Positions 27,308 to 36,561 are shown, numbered from the stretch's first letter. The stretch: 64,000 nucleotides of DNA from Tengunoibacter tsumagoiensis (GCF_003967535.1 NZ_BIFR01000001.1:1673001-1737000); one strand, 5' to 3'. Numbers and translations are program-made. Notes: generated from the sequence alone by a model not told the origin.

Positions 27308-29191
27308 CTAGCGTCCAGGAAGCGCCGTTCTTGTTGGTGTGGCACCTGGAGTGCCGACTGCGCCAATAGTAATATCTGTGTCATCGATGGCACTGACATT
27401 GATGACCGAACCACCATTATTGCTAAAGGTAACCGTAACCGTATCGCCGGGTTGTACCAGGGGCAGTTTGGGCGAGAGATTCAGGTTAGCGGTAAAGATC
27501 GTCCCCTGATCATCTAATTTCAGGTAGTAGACTGTGTTGCTTCCCTGTGTTATAGAAGAGATACGCTGAACCTTACCAGTGACAGTCTGGGGGCCTTTCG
27601 TGCTCCCACTGATATTGCCACCATTGTCAGTATTTCCCGGCTGTAAGAGCCACTGTTGGTAATCCGCTAAAGCCGCCGAGAGCGAGGATTCAAATTGGAC
27701 ATTGCCACCATTGAGCTCGCGAGCATTGACTAATCCAACGGCTTGAAAAATGTCGCCACTACTCGTGGTCTGAACGTAGATCGCTACCCAGGTTGGCGTA
27801 TTATAGATCTGGTAGAGCTGAACCGAAGCAACTTTATAGTTGCGAATATTGGCGCGCGTGGATTGAAACGTACTCTGTACATTATCCCCAATACCCAGTC
27901 CAGCCGTCTTTGCATAAAACGTTGCCTGATTCTTATGGGTATCAAAGAGGAAGATACCAGTACTGGAATTGTCGTTGGCAGAGGCTGAGGTCATGGGCAA
28001 GAGCCAGACTGGTTGATCGGCGTTATTGTAGAGTAGCTCAGGGCTTCCAGATGGCGATTGTTGGCCTGCGCCGGAAGGATTAAACCAGGGAGCATTGGAG
28101 TAGAGTCCCCACCACTGGAGATATTGTGAGACCGTCTCAGATGGCATCACACGATCAACCCAGGCAGGCACATTCTGAGGAGCATATTTTTTGATCTCAC
28201 CTGTATTCGCATTGACCAGAAGCACCTCACTGAGCGTGTTGCCGGTATATCCTCGTGATGGTTGCATCAGCGAAATGGTCCAATAAGGATGAAGGCTATC
28301 ATCCAACTCCAACGTAGGATCGACTAGATTGCCATAGGTATAGCCACTCAGGTAGACATACCGCAGGAGATCCTGATTAAAGATCGCCCCCGGCAGATAC
28401 TTGATAGCCGCCTGAGGTTCAGTGTGAAGCTGTGGAGGCTGCTGAGGGTCTTCTGCATCCACCATCACAAAGCCCGGGGTGGTTGGATGCGATAGGTTGA
28501 CAAAAAAATTGTTATAGCTTAATTGAGCCACATAATAGAGATGATGATTGATAGACTGCAAAGAATAGCTGGCGGGATCAATATTATAAGCGGAACCAAG
28601 ATTCTGGCCCGTTGAGCCCAGCACCTGCTGCCCTTTATAGGATGCAACACTCTCACTTACCAGCACAATATGATTGGGATCAGTCTGAGGGAGTGAAGCA
28701 GTCGTTTCTGTTCTTACGTTAGGGATAGCGGCCAGAGCTTTGGCATTAACATCAAACCAGGTGGTAAAGATCGTGATGAACACTGTGGCTACAACCCCCA
28801 ACAGTGCTACCATCAGAAGCCCAAACAGTCCAGCTGCAATGCCTCGACGTGAACCAGTCGCAGAGAGAGACCGCCTGGCGTTTGAGAGCGTCCCAATCCC
28901 AGTCGCCAGTGCATTGACGCCTGTCACTCCAGAGGTAAAGAGATTCACGATACTACTAATAAACAGAGGCCAGGCAACCCATTGCCAGCCCCAGAAGGGT
29001 CCAGTTAACGCTGGCAGACCAAAGTAGAGGATAGCCAGACAGAACACGTAGTTAAAAATGAAGTAGGCTAAAAACCATGAGCCAAATTTACGGGAATCAA
29101 AGCGATCCTGTCGCCCAAAGCTCAGGCGACCAATACTGAGAATCGCCATCACAATCAGAGCGCCAATAAGAGCCAGCAGGAAGATAATCAT
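27308..29191 (-). CDS. Large membrane-anchored extracytoplasmic protein, function unknown
   Basis: The 627-residue protein has four hydrophobic segments in the first 150 residues (about 1-20, 38-62, 68-90, 118-142). A soluble extracytoplasmic part of about 450 residues follows, rich in Tyr, Gln, Asn and Trp. A small beta-rich domain (about 540-610; V-T-G-K-V-Q-R-I-S) resembles an OB-like fold, and a Pro/Thr-rich end closes it. No catalytic motif was recognised. It could bind or process surface polymers, given the amidase gene next door, but that is only a neighbourhood guess. It has its own promoter. Confidence 0.8.
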   Translation of the reverse strand: MIIFLLALIGALIVMAILSIGRLSFGRQDRFDSRKFGSWFLAYFIFNYVFCLAILYFGLPALTGPFWGWQWVAWPLFISSIVNLFTSGVTGVNALATGIGTLSNARRSLSATGSRRGIAAGLFGLLMVALLGVVATVFITIFTTWFDVNAKALAAIPNVRTETTASLPQTDPNHIVLVSESVASYKGQQVLGSTGQNLGSAYNIDPASYSLQSINHHLYYVAQLSYNNFFVNLSHPTTPGFVMVDAEDPQQPPQLHTEPQAAIKYLPGAIFNQDLLRYVYLSGYTYGNLVDPTLELDDSLHPYWTISLMQPSRGYTGNTLSEVLLVNANTGEIKKYAPQNVPAWVDRVMPSETVSQYLQWWGLYSNAPWFNPSGAGQQSPSGSPELLYNNADQPVWLLPMTSASANDNSSTGIFLFDTHKNQATFYAKTAGLGIGDNVQSTFQSTRANIRNYKVASVQLYQIYNTPTWVAIYVQTTSSGDIFQAVGLVNARELNGGNVQFESSLSAALADYQQWLLQPGNTDNGGNISGSTKGPQTVTGKVQRISSITQGSNTVYYLKLDDQGTIFTANLNLSPKLPLVQPGDTVTVTFSNNGGSVINVSAIDDTDITIGAVGTPGATPTRTALPGR

Positions 29192-29261
29192 ACAGAGAAT
29201 GCTCCTCTAACGTTCGCATATCTGGGTATATTGCACAGCAATAACATTCTGTTATAATAAA

Positions 29262-29290
29262 ATATAACATATAGCTATTTGTTTTGTCAA
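29262..29290 (-). promoter_or_regulatory. Sigma-70 promoter of the membrane-protein gene
   Basis: On the minus strand a perfect TTGACA (29285-29290), a 17-nt spacer and TTATAT (29262-29267) lie 71 nt upstream of the start codon. A small dyad GTTATA/TATAAC overlaps the -10. Confidence 0.65.
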
Positions 29291-29457
29291 GAAAAATGCA
29301 GGTGAGCGAGCAGATTCTGATAAAAAATTTAGATCTGCTTCGTCTCATTGTAGAGTTTTACCAGGATAAGCATTCGCGAGAGGATGGTTGTAGGAAAATG
29401 CTATACGATGGAAGTGGAGAGTGTGCATGACTCACATTCTATTTGTGCCTTTTTTCG

Positions 29458-29486
29458 TTGACTTTCCTTACTCTTGCTGGTATCAT
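29458..29486 (+). promoter_or_regulatory. Sigma-70 promoter of the T-box operon
   Basis: TTGACT (29458-29463), a 17-nt spacer and TATCAT (29481-29486) are present. The predicted start near 29493 is immediately before the T-box Stem I, which is the usual arrangement. Confidence 0.6.
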
Positions 29487-29492
29487 TGATCG

Positions 29493-29879
29493 AAGTAAGA
29501 AGAAAATACTAGACCCGTGTTGATCGAAAATAGTATGTGAGTCACGGCCAACAGCGATCCGAAGCAGAGTGGAAGTTCGGAAGGGCTAGTGCTTATCAGA
29601 ACGCATTCGTGAGCGGCTGACCGAAGAAAGTTTCTCTCTCTTTTCTAGATTCTCCTAGAATAGGGGGTGGGGACAAGTAGGACAGGTGGGTGGTTCCCAC
29701 GTACGATTATAACCAGGAAAAAGTGGTCACTATTTCCAGGACACAGAGTGGTGGACAGCGCACATAATAGTGACAATCGGGGTGGCACCACGGGTGTAGC
29801 CGCGCATGAGCAGACGTTTCTGCTTCCAGCTCGCTATTCTCGTCCCTTCAACATTGATTGGAGGGGGCGAGATTTTTTT
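29493..29879 (+). promoter_or_regulatory. T-box riboswitch with Arg (CGC) specifier and terminator
   Basis: All landmarks are readable. Stem I has AGTA (29532-29535) on its 5' side and GAA-CGC-A (29599-29605) on its 3' side, so the specifier is CGC, arginine. CGAA/TTCG pairs below the specifier loop, and CACGGCC/GGCTAGTG above it. The apical part is AGCGATCCGAA with GTGG and TTCGG. The T-box sequence GGGGTGGCACCACGGG (29779-29794) carries TGGC, which pairs with a tRNA 3' GCCA end. The terminator is TCTCGTCCCTT with GGGGGCGAGA and seven T (29838-29879). Known T-boxes read uncharged tRNA, so low charged tRNA-Arg should switch on the P-loop, carbamoyltransferase, carA, carB operon. The helix details are manual pairing. 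Confidence 0.88.
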
Positions 29880-30004
29880 ATGCCTCGCGCCTTCCAAAAT
29901 TCCCAGTCTTTTGTTTGTTCTTTCTCGTACTGTCGGACACGCTCCAGTTGAGATAGCGAAAGCGACAAGGAACAAAAATAGTCAGGAAGAAGAGGTGCAG
30001 TGAG

Positions 30005-31069
30005 ATGCAACAGATTCAATTGTCCAAAATTCCCTCCGTTGTCCGCAGTTTTGATCTTCCCTCCAGCGTTGAGGTCAGCCATCAGATGCTCCTTGAGGAA
30101 GGGGCGGTAATTGTGGTTGAGGTTCTCTCCGATACCGGTAAAAACAATCTGTTTGAGTATACCAGTGGTCGAATTGGCTTTCTGGTAGAGGGGGATATTA
30201 TCCCCGCAGTGCTGGGAAAACGCCGGGCCCTACGCGAATATAGCGGCGATATCCCTTCCCATCTGGCCGTAGGCGATATTCTTTACTATCTCTGTGAGAG
30301 CGGCGTTGTCGGTCATATTAAAGGTCTGAACGAAGAATGGGGCCGCCCGCTTCAGGTGCGCGTTCTGGGAGCTCTGATACAGGATGGTAAGCAGCTCAAT
30401 ATTAAAGAGAAGTCGATTGCCCGCAAGCAGCAACTTCCTCAGAGTGCACCGATTATTGGTGTAGTGGGCACTTGCATGAATATTGGCAAGACGACCGCTA
30501 TCTGCAAGCTCATCAAGCATTTCAAAGCGCAGGGCCTGAACGTTGCTGGCGTCAAGCTATCGGGTGTTGCCTCAACCCAGGATCTAGACAAGATTCAAGA
30601 TGCCGGCGCTTATCCTGTGCGTGGCTTTATGGATGGAGGTCTGCCCTCAACCTGTAATGATGCGACCGAAGTCGTAGAGGTCGCTTTGGGCGTCCTGCAT
30701 GAAGTCAATCAGAGTCAGCCTGATCTGATCATTGCCGAATTTGGCGATGGCATCCTCGGCGAATATCATGTGGATAAGATTATTAAATCAAAAGAGATTC
30801 AGCAGCATATCTGCGCCTTTATTGTGGGTGCGGGCGACCTGGTTGGAGCCTGGGGAGCAACCCAGATTATGCAACAGTATGGCGTTGAGGTCACCGTGAT
30901 TACCGGTCCTGCGGTCAACAATGATACTGGCGTTCTCTATGTTGAGCAGCATATGCATGTTCCTGCTGAGAGCAATCAGCATGCGATGCCAAAGACGATC
31001 CATTTGATTGAGAAGAACTTAGCCGCCCTCAAACAAACTCAGCCTGAGCCATCTGAGTCAGTTGCCTAG
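30005..31069 (+). CDS. P-loop NTPase of unknown role in the arginine operon
   Basis: The 354-residue protein has a beta-rich N-terminal domain (about 1-140, including G-R-I-G-F-L-V-E-G-D) and a P-loop domain with Walker A G-T-C-M-N-I-G-K-T-T (155-164). A likely second acidic motif is I-A-E-F-G-D-G (243-249). The layout is of the SIMIBI type, akin to MobB, dethiobiotin synthetase or DUF1611/DgcN proteins. Because DgcN proteins are reported to acylate glutamate, a role in acyl-glutamate or acyl-ornithine chemistry is conceivable, but this is a hypothesis. It is the first gene after the T-box (GAGGTG before ATG), 18 nt ahead of the carbamoyltransferase. No exact family was recognised. Confidence 0.82.
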   Translation: MQQIQLSKIPSVVRSFDLPSSVEVSHQMLLEEGAVIVVEVLSDTGKNNLFEYTSGRIGFLVEGDIIPAVLGKRRALREYSGDIPSHLAVGDILYYLCESGVVGHIKGLNEEWGRPLQVRVLGALIQDGKQLNIKEKSIARKQQLPQSAPIIGVVGTCMNIGKTTAICKLIKHFKAQGLNVAGVKLSGVASTQDLDKIQDAGAYPVRGFMDGGLPSTCNDATEVVEVALGVLHEVNQSQPDLIIAEFGDGILGEYHVDKIIKSKEIQQHICAFIVGAGDLVGAWGATQIMQQYGVEVTVITGPAVNNDTGVLYVEQHMHVPAESNQHAMPKTIHLIEKNLAALKQTQPEPSESVA

Positions 31070-31087
31070 CCAATCAGGAGTGAATCA

Positions 31088-32128
31088 ATGGTGCAATTGC
31101 AGGCGCTATCACAGCGCAATTTCCTGAATACGGCTGATCTGACTCTGCAAGAGATTCAACAGTTGATCGAACTGGCCCTGAAGTTAAAGCAGGGCCAGAG
31201 CCAGGCCAGTCTGGCTGGCAAGACACTGGCAACCCTCTTCTTTAATCCTTCGGTGCGTACGCGTGTCTCGTTTGCCACCGCTATGTTTAAGCTGGGCGGT
31301 CAGGCACTGGATATCAGTAGCGAGGGGGCCTGGGCCTTTGAGTATCGCGATAATATTGTGATGAACGGAGCGACCATTGAGCACGTGAAAGAGGTCGCTC
31401 CGGTCCTCTCACGCTATTGTGATGGAATCGCAATCCGTTGCAGTGAGCTAGTCACGAAGTCAGCCGAGAGCGCAAAGGTTGGAGCCTGGGAGACAGCTAA
31501 GCAGGATATCGTTCTTAAGAGCTTTGCGAAATATGCCACGGTGCCCGTGATTAATATGGAATCCAACGTCTATCATCCCTGTCAGGGACTGGGCGATGCG
31601 GTCACAATAAAAGAGAAGCTGGGTCAGACCCAGGGCAAGAAGTATGTGTTGAGCTGGGCCTATCATCCCAAAGCACTGCCCATGGCGACCCCCAATTCTC
31701 AGATGCTGGCGGCCTGTGATCTCGGGATGGACGTCGTGGTGGCCCATCCAGAGGGATGGGAGCTTGATCCAGAGATCCTGGCCGTTGCTCAACGACGGGC
31801 GGAACAGAGTGGTGGTCGTTTCTCGATCTCTCATGATCAAGATGAAGCTCTCGAGGGAGCGCAGATCGTCTGCGCTAAAAGTTGGGGGGCGTTAAAATAT
31901 TATGGGCAATGGGAGAAAGAGAAAGAACTGCGCGTTCAACATCAGGATTGGATTATCGATGAGTCCAAACTTCAGTTGACTGATCAGGCGCATGTTATGC
32001 ATTGCCTCCCCGTGAGACGAAATGTAGAGATCAGTGAAGGCGTACTGGATGGTCCACAGTCGATCGTTATCGATGAGGCGGAGAACCGCATGTGGGCGCA
32101 GATGGCATTGCTTGCAACATTACTGTAA
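31088..32128 (+). CDS. N-acylornithine carbamoyltransferase (AOTCase/SOTCase type)
   Basis: The 346-residue transcarbamylase makes an N-acyl-citrulline from carbamoyl phosphate and N-acylornithine. The carbamoyl-phosphate motif is F-N-P-S-V-R-T-R (52-59). Motifs typical of the acetyl/succinylornithine branch, not of plain OTCase, are V-L-K-S-F-A-K-Y, V-I-N-M-E-S, K-K-Y-V-L-S-W-A-Y-H-P-K, A-K-S-W-G-A-L, H-C-L-P-V-R-R-N-V and I-D-E-A-E-N-R. At the specificity position (Glu92 of Xanthomonas AOTCase, Pro90 of the Bacteroides succinyl enzyme, from memory) this protein has Ile97. An acyl group other than acetyl, probably succinyl, is therefore likely. AGGAG precedes ATG. It is co-transcribed with carAB. 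Confidence 0.9.
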   Translation: MVQLQALSQRNFLNTADLTLQEIQQLIELALKLKQGQSQASLAGKTLATLFFNPSVRTRVSFATAMFKLGGQALDISSEGAWAFEYRDNIVMNGATIEHVKEVAPVLSRYCDGIAIRCSELVTKSAESAKVGAWETAKQDIVLKSFAKYATVPVINMESNVYHPCQGLGDAVTIKEKLGQTQGKKYVLSWAYHPKALPMATPNSQMLAACDLGMDVVVAHPEGWELDPEILAVAQRRAEQSGGRFSISHDQDEALEGAQIVCAKSWGALKYYGQWEKEKELRVQHQDWIIDESKLQLTDQAHVMHCLPVRRNVEISEGVLDGPQSIVIDEAENRMWAQMALLATLL

Positions 32129-32160
32129 AAGTGTGTTCAACTGGAAAAAGGGGGGAAGGT

Positions 32161-33258
32161 ATGACAACTCCAATAATCTCTCTCACTGATCATTCTCACC
32201 ATTCGGTCACTCATGGTCGCCTTGTGCTAGAGGATGGGAGTGTGTTCGAGGGACGTTCGTTTGGGTATGAGCAGGCTCAGGCTGGTGAGGTAGTGTTTAG
32301 CACAGGCATGGTTGGCTATCCTGAGACCCTGACCGATGCCTCGTTTGCCGGACAGCTACTGATCTTAACGTATCCGTTAACTGGCAATTATGGGGTCCCA
32401 CTACCAGAGTTTTGGGAACATAATCGTATTCACATTTCCGGCCTGATTGTCTCCAACTATATTGATACGCCTTCTCATGCACAGAGCACTATGACCTTAA
32501 GTGCCTGGTTGAAGCAAGAAAAGATTCCAGCCCTGGAGATTAAAGATACACGCCTGTTGACCCAGCATATTCGCGACTCAGGTGCTTTGCTGGGCAAGAT
32601 CGTTTTTGAGTCGGATATCCCATTCTATGATCCAAATGAAGAGAATCAGATTGCTCATGTCTCGACCACGAGCGTATTGAAATTGGGGACAGGTCGAAAA
32701 AAGTTGGCATTGCTTGATTGTGGAGCGAAGCAGAATATCCTTCGATGTCTCTTAAAGCGCGATGTTGAGCTGACCGTCCTACCCTGGGATTATCCGCTCT
32801 TTGAGTCAGGAAACGAGTGGTCTTTTGATGGCCTGTTGATCTCTAATGGGCCTGGCAATCCAAAGTTTGCCACTCCAACCATCAAGACGATTCAGACCGC
32901 GCTTGAGAATACTATTCCCACCTTTGGCATCTGTATGGGCAATCAATTGTTGACCCTGGCGGCTGGTGGCGATACCTATAAAATGAAATTTGGGCATCGC
33001 AGTCAGAATCAGCCCTGCCAGATGGTAGGAACCCAGCGCTGTTTTATTACAACCCAGAATCATGGTTTTGCCGTTGGTGAGGTGCCAGAGGGCTTTACCC
33101 CCTGGTTTGTTAACGCCAATGATGGAACTAATGAGGGGATTATCCATTCGTCCAGGCCGTTTATGTCCGTTCAATTTCATCCTGAAGCGGCTCCAGGACC
33201 GACCGATACGGAATGGGTCTTTGACTACTTCCTGGAAAAATTGGAGACATCGAAATGA
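32161..33258 (+). CDS. carA: Carbamoyl-phosphate synthase, small (glutaminase) subunit
   Basis: The 365-residue subunit supplies ammonia from glutamine to CarB. The N-terminal CPSase_sm domain begins L-V-L-E-D-G-S-V-F-E-G and contains F-S-T-G-M-V-G-Y-P-E. The class I amidotransferase domain has the nucleophile in F-G-I-C-M-G-N-Q-L and the His/Glu pair in V-Q-F-H-P-E-A. ATG 32161 is chosen because GGGGGGAAGG sits just upstream; the frame extends back to 32092 but would overlap the previous gene. Its stop overlaps the carB start by four bases (ATGA), indicating translational coupling. Confidence 0.96.
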   Translation: MTTPIISLTDHSHHSVTHGRLVLEDGSVFEGRSFGYEQAQAGEVVFSTGMVGYPETLTDASFAGQLLILTYPLTGNYGVPLPEFWEHNRIHISGLIVSNYIDTPSHAQSTMTLSAWLKQEKIPALEIKDTRLLTQHIRDSGALLGKIVFESDIPFYDPNEENQIAHVSTTSVLKLGTGRKKLALLDCGAKQNILRCLLKRDVELTVLPWDYPLFESGNEWSFDGLLISNGPGNPKFATPTIKTIQTALENTIPTFGICMGNQLLTLAAGGDTYKMKFGHRSQNQPCQMVGTQRCFITTQNHGFAVGEVPEGFTPWFVNANDGTNEGIIHSSRPFMSVQFHPEAAPGPTDTEWVFDYFLEKLETSK

Positions 33259-36200
33259 CACAGCCACGGAAAGTCTTGCTCCTGGGCTCAGGAGCTCTGA
33301 AGATTGGGCAGGCTGGAGAGTTTGACTACTCTGGATCGCAGGCGTTAAAAGCTTTGAAAGAGGAGGGTGTTCAGACGGTTCTGATCAATCCCAATATTGC
33401 AACGATTCAGACCTCACAACTCCTGGCGGATCGCGTCTATTTTCTGCCTGTGACCCCCTACTTTGTCGAGCAAGTGATTGAGCGCGAGCAGCCCGATGGT
33501 CTTCTGTTAGCATTTGGTGGTCAGACGGCTCTGAATTGTGGCATTGAACTGCATGAACAGGGGATTCTGGCGAAGCATCACGTCCAGATCCTTGGCACAC
33601 CTATCTCGGCGATTCTGCTGACAGAAGATCGTCAGAAGTTTGCGGAGCATCTGCATGCCATAGCCATTCCAACGCCGCGTAGCCAGAGCGCAACAACGCT
33701 GTCCGATGCGCTTCAGATTGGGCTTGGTATTGGCTTTCCAGTGATGATTCGGGCTGGTTTTGCGCTTGGTGGTCAGGGTTCAGGAATTGCCCATAACGAG
33801 CAAGAGCTTCGCCAGATTGTGAATAATGCCCTTTCGTTTGCTCCCCAGGTTTTAATTGAGCAGTATCTTCATCATTATAAAGAGATTGAATACGAAGTTG
33901 TACGAGATCGTTATGATAACTGCATCACTGTCTGTAATATGGAGAATATGGACCCTTTAGGAATCCATACGGGTGAATCAATCGTGGTTGCTCCCAGCCA
34001 GACGTTGAGCAATGAAGAGTATCATCTCTTGCGCAGTGCGGCGATTGCCATTGTGCGGAGCCTGGGGATTGTTGGTGAATGTAATGTTCAATATGCGCTG
34101 AATCCTCTCTCCCAGGAATATTATGTGATTGAAGTGAATGCGCGGCTCTCGCGCAGCTCAGCACTTGCAAGTAAGGTTACCGGGTATCCATTGGCGTATG
34201 TAGCTGCCAAAATTGCCCTGGGCTATGGTCTCCCAGAGATTGCCAATAAAGTCACAGGTGTGACACAGGCATGCTTTGAGCCGAGCCTGGACTATCTGGC
34301 CGTGAAGATTCCACGCTGGGATCTGGCTAAATTTAAAGGGGTCGAAGAGACTATCGGCACTGGCATGAAGTCAGTGGGTGAAGTGATGGGGATTGGGCGC
34401 ACCTTTGAAGAAGCCTATCAAAAAGCCATTCGTATGCTTGAGCAGAGTTGTGAGGGGGCTGTAGCACCAGATGACTATTTCTCCTCAGAGTCCGAGGCGT
34501 ACCACTATCTCACCACCCCTACTCCTAAGCGTCCTTTTGCCATTGCCCATGCTCTGCAAAAGGGCACATCGATTGAAGAGATCTATCATCTGACTGGCAT
34601 CAATCCCTGGTTTCTCTCACGTATTCAGACCATTCTATCCGTCGAGCGTGAGCTAAAAAGTGCTCAGACGCTCACGGAAGAACTTCTCTGGCAGAGCAAA
34701 CAGCTAGGTGTCTCTGATAGCAGAATTGCCGCCCTGACCAATCAGAGCGAGCAGGCTATTAGAGCACAGCGAAAGGCCCTGGGCGTAGTGCCTGCCATTC
34801 TCCAGATCGACACGCTTAGCGCGGAATTCCCTTCGGAGACCAACTACCTCTATGTGACCTACAATGCGCAGCACAATGATCTGCAACCAACCAATCAGGC
34901 TGGTGTCATCGTGTTGGGATCAGGGCCCTATCATATTGGCTCATCGGTAGAGTTTGACTGGACCAGCGTCAGCACAGTTGAGGCGCTCAAGCGGTGGCAG
35001 AAGCGAGCCATTATTATTAATAGCAATCCGGAGACCGTCTCAACCGACTATGATGTTTCGGATCGGCTCTATTTTGAGGAGCTATCGTTTGAGCGGATTG
35101 CCGATATCTATGATTTTGAGCAGCCCCAGGGAGTGATCGTCTCGGTTGGTGGGCAGACGCCGAATAATCGGGCGCGGGCCTTAGAGGAGTATGGTTGTCT
35201 GCTGCTGGGAACGAAGGCTAAAGATATCGATCGGGCCGAGAACCGCAGCCTCTTCTCTGCCTTGCTTGATACATTGGGTATTCAGCAGCCAGAATGGAAC
35301 TCGTTTACTTCTCAGCAAGAGCTCAGTGAATTTGCTGAGCGGGTTGGTTATCCAGTGCTGGTGAGGCCCTCGTATGTCTTATCGGGAAGCGCCATGAAAG
35401 TCTGTGATACCCGGGACGAGCTGTTGCTCTATACCCGGCAGGCCGCAGCTCTCTCACCGGAGCATCCAGTCACCGTCTCGAAGTTCTTTGAATATGCGCG
35501 TGAGGTTGAATTTGATGCCATCGCGCAGCATGGTCAGATCAAAGCCTTTGTCATCTCGGAACATATTGAGAATGCCGGCGTACATTCAGGCGATGCCACC
35601 ATTGTCTTACCTCCGCAGAGCATCTCGCAGGCCATTCAGCAGCGGATCGTTCAGACCGGTCGTCAACTTGCCGAGCAGCTCAATATAACGGGGCCGGTGA
35701 ATATTCAGTTCCTGGTCAAAGACGAGCAGGTCTACGTCATCGAGATGAATCTGCGTGCCTCGCGGACCTTTCCCTTTATCTCTAAGGGAACGGGAGTGAA
35801 TCTGATGGAGCTATTTGTTGAGGTTCTTTATACAGAAGAACTGCTCGAACTTCACGTGCGGCAGGGGGAATTCATTGCGATCAAGGCACCTCAGTTCTCC
35901 TATGCTCGCCTGCCTCAGGCAGATCCCATGCCAGGTGTGGAGATGGGTTCAACGGGTGAAGTAGCTTGCTTTGGAGCAGATCTAGAAGAGGCCTATCTCA
36001 AAGCGCAACTGGCCACAGGCGGACATATTCCTCAGAAAGGGATCTTCCTCAGTCTGAGTGGAGAGGATAAATTGAGCACTCTGGAAGGGAGCCTCCAGCA
36101 CCTGCAAGCATTGAAGCTGCCTCTCTATGCGACTGACGAGACAGCTACGTTCTTACAGAGGCATGGTCTGGAAGTCGTCCCCGTTCTGTTTGGAGAAGAG

Positions 36201-36503
36201 CGTGAGGGAGAGCGAACGGTGCAGCAGATCTTCCGTGAGCACCTGTGTGATCTGGCAATCGTGATTGTCAGTGGCAAGATGCAGCGCGATCTGGATCAGA
36301 ATTATCAACTGCGCCGACTGGCAATTGATAGCAATGTTCCTTTAATCATGAAAGTGAAGCAGATGCGACTCTTTCTGAGCGCCCTTGCCCACAAGAGCCT
36401 TTCAACATTGCCAATTCTTGCGTGGGATGAGTACATGCCCACACAGGAAGGACGTGGAGACAGTGAAGCTCAGGATGTGCAGGCATTGTCGGTAAGCGTG
36501 TAG
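33255..36503 (+). CDS. carB: Carbamoyl-phosphate synthase, large subunit
   Basis: The 1082-residue subunit has normal length. It consists of two homologous ATP-grasp halves, each starting with a biotin-carboxylase-like segment: G-S-G-A-L-K-I-G-Q-A-G-E-F-D-Y-S-G-S in the first and G-S-G-P-Y-H-I-G-S-S-V-E-F-D in the second. An oligomerisation region lies between them and an MGS-like allosteric domain at about 950-1060. It makes carbamoyl phosphate for the adjacent carbamoyltransferase and for pyrimidines. It is the last gene of the T-box operon, so pyrimidine supply may also respond to arginine unless a second copy exists elsewhere. Confidence 0.97.
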   Translation: MTQPRKVLLLGSGALKIGQAGEFDYSGSQALKALKEEGVQTVLINPNIATIQTSQLLADRVYFLPVTPYFVEQVIEREQPDGLLLAFGGQTALNCGIELHEQGILAKHHVQILGTPISAILLTEDRQKFAEHLHAIAIPTPRSQSATTLSDALQIGLGIGFPVMIRAGFALGGQGSGIAHNEQELRQIVNNALSFAPQVLIEQYLHHYKEIEYEVVRDRYDNCITVCNMENMDPLGIHTGESIVVAPSQTLSNEEYHLLRSAAIAIVRSLGIVGECNVQYALNPLSQEYYVIEVNARLSRSSALASKVTGYPLAYVAAKIALGYGLPEIANKVTGVTQACFEPSLDYLAVKIPRWDLAKFKGVEETIGTGMKSVGEVMGIGRTFEEAYQKAIRMLEQSCEGAVAPDDYFSSESEAYHYLTTPTPKRPFAIAHALQKGTSIEEIYHLTGINPWFLSRIQTILSVERELKSAQTLTEELLWQSKQLGVSDSRIAALTNQSEQAIRAQRKALGVVPAILQIDTLSAEFPSETNYLYVTYNAQHNDLQPTNQAGVIVLGSGPYHIGSSVEFDWTSVSTVEALKRWQKRAIIINSNPETVSTDYDVSDRLYFEELSFERIADIYDFEQPQGVIVSVGGQTPNNRARALEEYGCLLLGTKAKDIDRAENRSLFSALLDTLGIQQPEWNSFTSQQELSEFAERVGYPVLVRPSYVLSGSAMKVCDTRDELLLYTRQAAALSPEHPVTVSKFFEYAREVEFDAIAQHGQIKAFVISEHIENAGVHSGDATIVLPPQSISQAIQQRIVQTGRQLAEQLNITGPVNIQFLVKDEQVYVIEMNLRASRTFPFISKGTGVNLMELFVEVLYTEELLELHVRQGEFIAIKAPQFSYARLPQADPMPGVEMGSTGEVACFGADLEEAYLKAQLATGGHIPQKGIFLSLSGEDKLSTLEGSLQHLQALKLPLYATDETATFLQRHGLEVVPVLFGEEREGERTVQQIFREHLCDLAIVIVSGKMQRDLDQNYQLRRLAIDSNVPLIMKVKQMRLFLSALAHKSLSTLPILAWDEYMPTQEGRGDSEAQDVQALSVSV

Positions 36504-36561
36504 GCATCCTATTATGGAAGCATGGAAGCATAATCGTATATTCAGAGTGTAGTCAAAGCAA

